Origin: CAVRQM01 sp963838805
GTDB taxonomy: Bacteria > Pseudomonadota > Alphaproteobacteria > Acetobacterales > Acetobacteraceae
Direction: 5' to 3'
Assembly (NCBI GenBank): GCA_963838805.1
Contig: CAWISK010000009.1
Coordinates: forward strand, 199,232-263,231
DNA: 64,000 bases
Below, piece by piece: positions 56,934 to 64,000 of the stretch (its first letter is position 1; each line of letters begins with the position of its first letter). The notes under the pieces are model-generated. The model saw only the letters and a program-made list of their open reading frames with translations, was not told the DNA's origin and made no database searches. The position numbers and the translations under genes were made by a program.

Positions 56934-58430
56934 GTGAAGGGCCGTTCCGCGCTCGAACTCATCGGAATGCGGAAGTCCTTCGGCCCGACGAAAGTCGTCA
57001 AAGACGTCAGTCTGGACCTGCTTGCGGGCGAGATACATGGACTGATCGGCGAAAACGGGGCCGGCAAGACGACCCTCATCAAGCTGCTTGGCGGGGTCCA
57101 TCGGCCCGATTCTGGCACCATAGAGGTAAGCGGCGTGCCGGTCGATCTGCATGGACCGGTGGACGCCCGGCGTTGCGGGATCACGGTCGTCCATCAGGAA
57201 TTGGCGGTGTTCCCCGATCTCGGTCCGGCCGAGAATGTCTTCATAGAACGGCTGCCCACGACATCCATCGGCGTCGTCGATCGCCGCCGCATGGAGCGCG
57301 CGGCGCAGGGCGCCCTTGCCGAGCTCGGCGTGCGGCTTGACGCCAAGCGGCCAATGCGAACGCTGTCGATCGGCCATCAGCAACTCGTGGAGATCGCCAA
57401 GGGCCTGTCCTCGGGCTCACGGGTGATCGTGATGGATGAGCCGACAGCGGCGCTGACGCCCTCCGAGGTGGGCGACCTGTTTGCGACGCTGCGGCGCCTG
57501 GCCGCGCGCGGTGCGGCGATCCTATTCGTCAGTCACCGACTCGACGAGCTGTTTGTAATCTGCGACCGCCTCACGATCATGCGCGACGGCGAACGAGTGC
57601 ATCAGGCGCGCACGTCGGAGCTCACTGCGGATGACGTCATCCGCCACATGGTCGGCCGTCGGCTCGATGGTCTCTATCCGAAGCCCACGCGCAAACCCGG
57701 AGCGCTAGTGCTAAGCGCGCGCGGGCTGACGCGCGTGGGCGTATTCTCGGGCGTCTCACTCGACCTGCGCAGCGGCGAGATCGTCGGCTTGGCCGGGTTG
57801 GTCGGCGCCGGCCGCACCGAAATCGCCCGCGCGCTCTTCGGTATCGACCGGCTCGACGCAGGGTCCGTGATGATCGACGGGCATGCGCGATCATCCGGTC
57901 GCGTCGGCGACGCGATGCGGCTCGGGATCGGCTATCTCCCCGAGGACCGGCACGCGCAGGGGATTCTTCTGGAGGCGAGCATCACGCGCAACGTGACACT
58001 TGCCGCCATCAAACGGATTGCCGGGTTGCTGGGTTTGGCCCGGCGCCGAAGCGCTGGTCGCGACGCGCTTCACCTCTCGCTCTGAACGTGCGGATGCGTG
58101 GCCTCGGCGAGAGCGCGGGCACCTTGTCCGGCGGCAACCAGCAGAAGGTGGTGCTTGCCAAATGGCTCGCGACCGAGCCGAAGGTGCTGATCGTTCGACG
58201 AGCCGACGCGTGGCGTCGATGTCGGGGCCAAGGCCGAGGTACATCAGATCCTGGCCGATCTCGCCTCGGCGGGCGTCGGCATCCTCATTATATCAAGTGA
58301 CTTGCCCGAGCTTCTGGGTATGGCACAGCGCATCCTCGTGGTTGACCGCGGCCGCATTTCTGGCGAGTTCGCGGCGGGCGATGTTGACCAAGGAGCGAGT
58401 GATGGCGGCCGCCACCGGCAGGGCTAGGGA
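56934..58430 (+). pseudogene. Rhamnose-type sugar ABC ATPase (RhaT/RbsA-like), decayed
   Basis: A GTG-started frame of 383 residues holds the first ATPase domain (GENGAGKTTLIKLLGG, IGHQQLVEIAKGL, VIVMDEPTAALTP) and the start of the second (GLAGLVGAGRTEIARALFG, YLPEDRHAQGI). It then stops at 58085. The rest survives in other frames: TLSGGNQQKVVLAKWLA, then DEPTRGVDVGAKAEV after an extra G near 58196, and ISSDLPELLGMAQRILVVDR. The end RVMAAATG is typical of rhamnose-type ATPases. At least three indels make it non-functional as read. Confidence 0.78.
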
Positions 58431-58459
58431 AGCCGCCGCGCAGGCCGTATCGGACGCAC

Positions 58460-59512
58460 CCGGGCATCGCCGCGCGCGCGAGGTGGCGGGCGTCGCGCCG
58501 CTCGCCGATGCGGCCCGCGAGTGGCTTCGGCTGGGGAAGCCACAATGGCGTCATTCTTGCCTCGGGCTGGTGATGGCGGTGTTGCAACCTCGATTCCTTG
58601 ACCTCGACAATTTGCAGGACGTGATCAGGGATGCTGGCATTTTGTCAATTTTTGCCGTCGGACAGGCGATCGTCCTGGTCACGCGCAACCTCGATCTCTC
58701 GGTGGGTTCAGCGGCGGGCGTGGCTGCGTTCGTCGCCGTCGGCGCGATGCATCAGATCCCGACCCTCGGTCTGGCCGCGGGCTTCGGATCGCCATCGCGG
58801 CGGGTGCCGCGATCGGGCTGGTCAATGGGCTGATGGTCGTCATCGGCCGCGTGCCGAGCATCGTCGCGACGCTGGGCAGCCTTTACGCGCTACGCGGCCT
58901 GCTGTCGCTGCCGCTGATGGCCGGCGGCGGCCATGAGAATCGGCTCCAGTCAGATGCCGGCGGCCTATCTGAATTCTGGTGCGACGACGCTGGTCGGCAT
59001 TCCGGTGATCGCGGTTGCGGCCATTGCGGCTACCGCACTGGCGGGAACGACGCTGAGGTTTCTCCCGTTCGGACGATACATGCTTGCCGTCGGCTCCAAC
59101 CCGGCGGCGTCGCAGCTGGTCGGGCTCCCAACCGGTTGGGTCGTGATCGCCGCCTTCGTCGCCTCCGGCGGGTCGCCGGGCTTGGCGGCTTCCTGATTGG
59201 TTCACGGTTCGGCTATCTCGGGCCGGATACCGGTAGCGGCCTGGAATTGCAGTCGATCGCCGCGGCGGTGACGGTGGCGTGGGCATCCTTGGCGGCACCG
59301 GCAGCCCGGTCGGCGCTGCGCTCGGCGCGCTGCTGCTGGGCATGATCGCAAACGCGCTCGCGGTTCTCGACCGTGCCTGGCGTGTGGCTCCAGGCGATGA
59401 CCGGCCTGTTCATCCTAGCTGCGATTGTGCTGCAGATGCTGCTGGCCAGCCGGCATGGACGCGCCCGGACCGCCGCGCCATCCGCCGCAGCCGGTGGAAG
59501 CGGCCAGCCATG
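58460..59512 (+). pseudogene. Sugar ABC permease, decayed (first)
   Basis: An RbsC/RhaP-like permease is spread over several frames. Pieces in order: MAVLQPRFLDLDNLQDVIRD, VLVTRNLDLSVGSAAGVAAF, GLVNGLMVVIGRVPSIVATL, TLRFLPFGRYMLAVGSNPAA, GGFLIGSRFGYLGPDTGSG, VGILGGTGSPVGAALGALLL. Five or so indels separate them. The order and spacing match a complete gene of about 340 residues, so it was once whole. Confidence 0.75.
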
Positions 59513-60523
59513 ACGAGCGCGGTCGCCCGGTTGCTGCTGCGCTGGGAAGCGCTTCTGCTGGTCCTGTTGGTGCTGGTCTACGCGCTGGGTGCGTGGCTCT
59601 CGCCGTATTTCATGTCGGCCGGGAACCAGGCCGATGTCATTGCCGTCCAGATGGAACGCGCCTTGGCTGACTGCCGGTGGCGCTGATCATCATTGCCGGC
59701 GAGATCGATCTCTCGGTCGCCTCCGTCGCGGACTTCTCCAGCACGATCCTGGCCGTGCAGATGGCATCGGTGTACCTTCGTTGCAGCCCTTGCGGGCTGT
59801 TCCTGCCGGTTGCGCGGCTGGCGCCGTCAATGGTGTCCTGGTCGGCTATTTCCGCCTGCCGTCGATGATCGTCACGGTCGGGACACTCGCGCTGTTCCGA
59901 GGCATGGCCTTCATCATTCTTGGCAGCGACGCCGTCACCAGCTTCCCGGACTGGTTCACCGCGTTCGGCTTCGACCGCATCGGCAGCCTGCCGGTGCCTT
60001 GGACCGTGCTCCTGTTCGTGCCGTTGGCTGTGGTGATGGGTGTGCTGCTCCATGCGACCTCGTTCGGCCGGCGGCTGTATGCCATGGGGTTGCGGCCGGA
60101 GGTCGCCCGGTTTTCAGGGGTCCCGGTTCGGCGCATGAAGCTCGCCTCTACACGCTCTCGGGGGCGATCGCCGCATTGGCGGGCTTGGATTACCGCCCGC
60201 ATTTCCTCGGCGCGTGCCGACAACGCCATCGGGTGGGAGCTTGCGGTGATCGCCGCGGTGCTGCTGGGCGGCGTCAACATCTATGGCGGCAAGGGGACCC
60301 TGTTCGGTCTGTCGTAGCCGTGCTGATCTTCGGGGCGCTCGGCAATGCATTGGGCCTGGCAAACCTGAGCACTCAGCTGCTTCAGGTGATTGTCGGAGGT
60401 GTGCTGGTCGCCTCCGTCCTCATCACGAACATTCTTCAGAGAGGCTTCAGGCAAGGGAGCTTTGGCCGCATCGGCCTGACGGGACGCGGTCGACGCCGGC
60501 GCCTGGGTCGCGTGGCCGGTTAA
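59510..60523 (+). pseudogene. Sugar ABC permease, decayed (second)
   Basis: This starts MTSAVARLLLRWEALLLVLL and then shifts frame. Later pieces are LIIIAGEIDLSVASVADFSS (family signature), FRLPSMIVTVGTLALFRGMA, VIAAVLLGGVNIYGGKGTLF and GNALGLANLSTQLLQVIVGG. Gene order ATPase-permease-permease-binding protein matches a rhamnose-type importer. Several indels make it non-functional as read. Confidence 0.75.
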
Positions 60524-60606
60524 GGGGCCGCGATGGCCCGAGGGAGCAGGTTGGCGTCAGGAATCACGAATTGCGCTGCGTCGAACCAACGAAGGGAAAA
60601 CCCGAA

Positions 60607-61620
60607 ATGAAGTCTTGCAAGACGTTTCTGTGGGCTGCCGCAGGGGTGGCGTTGATCACCGGCGCTGGCAGCGCGGCCCGGGCCGGCACCACGACCGGGA
60701 TCATTCCGAAAGCCGTGACGATCGCGTTCTTGAGCTCGGTGCGCAGGGGGGCCGATGACGGCGGCGAAAGAGCTTGGCGGCACGGCGCTCTCAACGGGCG
60801 GTCGGCGCCCTCCGGGCCGGAGCAATCCCGTTCGTCAATCAGTTCGCCAACCAGAAGGTTGGGTCATCGCCATCGCAGGGGACATCCCAACGCGGTCGCG
60901 CCGGAACTCGTCGCGCAATTTCGGACGGCGTTAAGGTCCAGTACTCCTACCGATTCTGACGTTGCCCGCAACGCACGACAAGTCTCGGCATCGCCGATTC
61001 GACCGACGCCTCGTCGCCCGCACGCAGGTGAAGAGGTTCGCCGAGCGGATGATGAACTACGAAGGCGAGTTCGCGATCCTCTCGACGACGCCAACGACGA
61101 CGAACCAGGTCACCTGGATCAAAATCATGAAAGAGAGCTGGCGAAGCCCGAATACGCGCCATCGAACTCGTCCAGACGGCGTACGGCGAGGGCGAAGTGC
61201 CGAAAGCCGCGCTGGCCACCATTGGTTGCTCAAGGGGTTCCCTGCCCTGAAGGGCATTCTCGCGCCAGACGTGCCGGCCGGCGTGGGCGCCGCGCAGGAG
61301 ATCGAGAAGGCGGGCAGTCCGGGTAAGGTTGCGTTACCGGATGTTCTGCCGAGCTGATGAAGACCTACGTGAAGGACGGCACGGTCAAAGAGTTGATCCT
61401 TTACGACCCGGTCAACCTTGGCTACCTCGTCCCGGTAACACTTGCGTACCCTCGCGTCCGGTAAAATCAGCGGTGCGAAAGGTGACAAATTCGCCGCCGG
61501 CAGGCTGGGCGAGGCGTGGTCGTCGGCGAAAAGGGATTGGTCGTGCTCGGGCCGCCCACCGAGTTCAACAAGGACAATCGACCGCGCGGACGAATACGTC
61601 AGCGGTTCCATGGATCGACT
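60607..61620 (+). pseudogene. Rhamnose-type substrate-binding protein (RhaS-like), decayed
   Basis: A clean signal peptide (MKSCKTFLWAAAGVALITGA ending near ARAG) is followed by KAVTIAFLSS and then repeated frame changes. Recognisable pieces: INQFANQKVG-like, NPNAVAPELV-like, MNYEGEFAILSTTPTTTNQV, FPALKGILAPDVPAGVGAAQ, VKDGTVKELILYDPVNLGYL and KISGAKGDKFAAGRLGEA. The YDPVNLGYL stretch is typical of rhamnose-binding proteins. The 3' end runs into an IS630 fragment near 61620. Confidence 0.74.
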
Positions 61621-61624
61621 CCTA

Positions 61625-62050
61625 TCACGCCGCCTCGGCAATTCCCAGGTCCAGTGATGGATGACGGGGTCTCGGTTGATATCGTCGAGGTAGGCGAGGA
61701 CTCTGGCTTTGAGTTCGGTCTTGGAAGCAACGCGGATGTGGCTGAGATCGTGCGCGCTATTTGGAGAAGAAGCCCTCGACGAGATTGAGCCAGGAGCCGT
61801 GCTTGGGCGTGAACACGAAGGAGAACCGGCCTTCCGGCTGGCTATCGACCAAGCCTTGGTCTCCTTGGAGATGTGGGCCGAATGGTTGTCGAGGATCACC
61901 TTGATCGCGGTGTCGGCCGGGTAGGCGGCATCGAGCTTCTTGAGGAAGCCGACGAACTCGCGCGAGCGGTGGCGATTCTCGATGCTGGCATGCACCTGCC
62001 CGGTGAGCAGGTCGATGCCAGCCAGCAGACTAAGCGTGCCGTGACGCCTG
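61625..62050 (-). pseudogene. IS630 family transposase fragment
   Basis: Read leftward, pieces give GTLSLLAGIDLLTGQVHASI, ENRHRSREFVGFLKKLDAAY and DTAIKVILDNHSAHISKET. After frame changes LSHIRVASKTELKARVLAYL and DDINRDPVI follow. This is the C-terminal half of an IS630 transposase with its DNHSAH Asp motif. The N-terminal half is absent, replaced by an IS481-type fragment. Confidence 0.8.
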
Positions 62051-62054
62051 TACC

Positions 62055-62400
62055 GTAGAAGTCTTTATTTCGATCTGACAGACTGTCGATCCGGCGTGGT
62101 GGATGTCCGCCGATCGAAGCTGTCTGTGCCCTCGTAGGCAGCCTCGGCGAGGTTCTGTTTCTGCGCGCCCAGTCGGCGCTGTCGAGGAAAGTCTCATCGG
62201 GGTCTTGCCGAAGCCCCAGCGCCCCTGGTGTGTGCCTGCTCGTTGTAGATGACCATCCATTCATCGAGATCGGCCTGCAGGGCATCCGGGGTGTCGTAGA
62301 CCTTCTTGCGGAAGTCCACCCGATAGAACTCGTCGAGAAGTCTCTTGTGGAATGTAGGCGTCCGGTCTCGGCCGCGTGCTTCCAGGGGCATTTGGCCGCT
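62055..62400 (-). pseudogene. IS481-type transposase C-terminal fragment
   Basis: A leftward frame reads TFHKRLLDEFYRVDFRKKVY, then DTPDALQADLDEWMVIYNEQ. After a shift it continues HQGRWGFGKTPM and STVCQIEIKTSTVQ. The LDEFYR...YNEQRPHQG pattern is the C-terminus of IS481-like integrases. Only the last third is present and it contains at least one indel. Confidence 0.75.
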
Positions 62401-62899
62401 GGCGCCTACAGTTGGGTGGCGTCAGTCGCAAGTTGCCCGCGCTCGCTGCTGGCCGACGTCGGCGCCGACCTTCGCGCAGCCATCTGCGTCGTACCTGCTC
62501 GCAGACGCGTCGCAGCAACTCCAAGTTCGGCGCTGTGCCAGGTCCTGGCCACGTCTGGCGCTTCGACGCATTCGACAGCGACATGGCCATGTCGAGCAGG
62601 GCGCTCGGCGGCGGATCGGGGTTGTGCACAAAGCCCGATCTCACCGATCAGGACGGCAACGACCGCTAAGCGCCGAGATCCACCTCACGCCCTACAACGG
62701 TCGATGAATGACTCGATTCCGCACCGGACAACCGCGAGCGCCCCTCCAACGGTGGCGCGCGAGCGCCCCGGCCACTCCCTCGACGGGCGGCGACCTGGAC
62801 GACGAGATCTCGTTTTAGGTGCGGTCTTACGCGGGCGCGCTGGGATCAGCGCGTCCGCGGGTCTCGCTCTCCCTCTCACTTTCTGCGACGGAGGTGGCC
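62401..62899. other. No recognisable gene
   Basis: This stretch of about 500 bases has open frames in several directions but none with protein-like composition. It is probably debris between IS fragments. Confidence 0.4.
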
Positions 62900-63252
62900 A
62901 TGGCCGTGATCTTCGGCGCGCCGCCTCGCGCGCATCTGCATGCCACCCTGACGCAACCGCTTCAGCTATCCGGCAAGTCCGACCAAGCCCAGAAGGATTT
63001 CTCGCCATCGGTCAGCCTCCAGGCGGAGGGTTGGGGCGTGTTCGATTGCGGCGAGCGCGACGACGGCACGCCGCGTCTCGAACTTCAGCGTCTGGATAAC
63101 CCTCCCGGCGGAACCCCGGCGTTCCGCAGCGACCAGAATGCCTGGGAGCACGTCGTCCGGCACGCACGCGCCGGTTCGTGCCCGTATCAGCGCGCCCTGC
63201 GGATGGTCGATCCGGTCGAGCGGCTGGCCATCGAAGCGACATGCGGCTGGTG
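62900..63252 (+). CDS. Hypothetical protein, probably truncated
   Basis: This frame starts MAVIFGAPPRAHLHATLTQP after GGAGGTGG. Its more protein-like part is WGVFDCGERDDGTPRLELQR, then AWEHVVRHARAGSCPYQRAL and DPVERLAIEATCGW. Short proteins of this style occur as unnamed hypotheticals in alphaproteobacteria, often on plasmids or islands. The frame then runs through a 15-bp-arm hairpin into an IS66 fragment, so the natural end is probably near 63252. The function is unknown. Confidence 0.4.
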
Positions 63253-63279
63253 CCCGGGCCCAAAGGCCCGGGCACCAGC
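63246..63279. terminator. Very stable 15-bp hairpin
   Basis: Arms 63246-63260 and 63265-63279 are perfectly complementary around loop CAAA. The core is GGTGCCCGGGCC / GGCCCGGGCACC. It lies at the 3' end of the hypothetical gene and next to the IS66 fragment. It could be a terminator or part of an IS end; no T-run follows on the plus strand. Confidence 0.6.
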
Positions 63280-63299
63280 AAACCATCGAAACTTCTTCG

Positions 63300-63590
63300 G
63301 AGGCGTCACATGACGGTTCGTTTGCGTGGAGCGCATCGAGCAACGGCTTGCTCCGTGCTTGCCGTGCCGTCCGGCGCTCATCGACGTATCTGCCATTGAT
63401 GTCGGCCTCGATCGCATAAAAAGCTTGGAACGCGCCGCACGCCTCCTCGGCGATCGGCGACTTCGTGGTGCTCGAACACCTCGAAGAATTTCCGCCGGGC
63501 ATGCGCCATGCAGGCGCCAGCGCCGATCCTCGCGGGCTTCTGACCATCGGCGCGGTAGAGCGCCTCATAACCGGCCCATCGCCATTAGCC
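63300..63590 (-). pseudogene. IS66 family transposase fragment
   Basis: Leftward reading gives the IS66 core in two frames: CWAHARRKFFEVFE-like residues near 63490, then HTKSPIAEEA, FQAFYAIEADINGRYVDERR and TARQARSKPLLDALHA. Only a middle segment of a protein normally about 500 residues long remains. An indel lies near 63480. Confidence 0.75.
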
Positions 63591-63599
63591 GCCGGGCCC

Positions 63600-63781
63600 A
63601 GTGATGAGCACCTCCGCACGCTTCGAGCGCAACCATCTTCGTTTGCGCGAGCTTTGCCATATACGCCTCGAACGCGCTTCGCCTCAGGCCGCGCGCCGCA
63701 GAACAGCGGCGCCGCTGCATCGACCCCGTGCAGAGTGAACACGTGTTTGGACGTGTCTACCCCGATCTGCTTAATCTCCAT
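63600..63781 (-). pseudogene. IS110 family transposase N-terminal fragment
   Basis: The leftward frame from the ATG at 63781 reads MEIKQIGVDTSKHVFTLHGV, with the first catalytic Asp of the IS110 DEDD domain. After about 25 residues the frame degrades; a neighbouring frame preserves FEAYMAKLAQTKMV-like sequence. The rest of the gene is replaced by the IS66 fragment. Confidence 0.75.
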
Positions 63782-63875
63782 TTCGGACGGCTCCATGGTG
63801 TGATCCGCAACGACCAGACCTTGGCACATCCGATGCCGCAGGGGCCGTCCACCCCAACGCCATGCAGAGGAATAG

Positions 63876-64000
63876 CAGAGAGATGTCGCCGCGTCCCCGG
63901 ATTTCCTGGATGCGGTTTGGTTCGACCCGATCGAGATGGGCATCCGGGGTCGGGTGCGGGGATTTATCGAGGAACTGGTGGAAGCGGAGCTGAACGATGC
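63876..64000 (+). CDS. IS256 (mutator) family transposase, 5' part, cut by the window end
   Basis: The frame reads SPDFLDAVWFDPIEMGIRGR, then VRGFIEELVEAELNDA to the last base. The GFIEELVEAEL stretch is the conserved N-terminal region of IS256/mutator transposases. A stop lies in frame just upstream and no ATG is in frame, so the start is unclear or affected by an indel. The rest lies beyond the window. Confidence 0.7.

Overview
The window (64 kb, GC-rich) looks like chromosomal DNA of an alphaproteobacterium, most likely a Rhodospirillales/Acetobacteraceae-type organism. The evidence is the gene order nuoE-F-G-H-I-J-K-L-M-N, birA, coaX, rnj, DUF1467, proS, a short ProS without an editing domain, and IS1031-like IS5 elements. 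The taxonomic call is inference from gene order and protein character; no search was run.

Layout. Positions 1-17150 are core: respiratory complex I (the last nine codons of nuoD, then nuoE to nuoN), biotin protein ligase, type III pantothenate kinase, RNase J, a DUF1467 membrane protein, prolyl-tRNA synthetase and a small conserved protein. Positions 17218-35300 are a transport-rich accessory region: a Gfo/Idh/MocA dehydrogenase with an SsuA-like binding protein and permease but no ATPase; a methyltransferase; a leftward sugar ABC importer with a dehydrogenase and two tandem paralogous binding proteins; an amidase; a 3-hydroxyisobutyrate-dehydrogenase-like enzyme; and a branched-chain amino-acid-type (Liv) importer with a flavin reductase and a CsbD-like protein inside the locus. 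A tRNA-Gly(GCC) gene and a strong terminator follow at 35.6-35.7 kb.

From 35729 to 56755 two virtually identical IS5 (IS1031-like) copies in inverted orientation bracket about 19 kb of mosaic DNA. It holds a helicase-like remnant, a two-component system, a LysR fragment and a TrbG fragment that look like relics of an integrative conjugative element, and an IS3 element whose transposase is interrupted by a complete group II intron. It also holds a sugar-catabolic cluster (43.3-55.8 kb): Tat-exported binding protein, an unusual one-piece ATPase-permease ABC protein, second permease, SDR, SMP-30 lactonase, two consecutive split transketolases, zinc alcohol dehydrogenase and a GntR-family regulator. 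No kinase, isomerase or aldolase is present in the cluster. This is the best candidate for an undescribed pathway.

Beyond 56.8 kb lies a decaying rhamnose-type ABC operon (ATPase, two permeases, binding protein, all multiply frameshifted), followed by a graveyard of IS630, IS481, IS66, IS110 and IS256 fragments.

Caution: single-base indels, often in short homopolymers, break otherwise well-conserved genes throughout (nuoG, nuoL, livG, the livJ end, the sensor kinase, a transketolase half, the alcohol dehydrogenase). In the core region these are more likely sequence errors than real pseudogenes. Their density rises sharply after 58 kb, where real decay is plausible.
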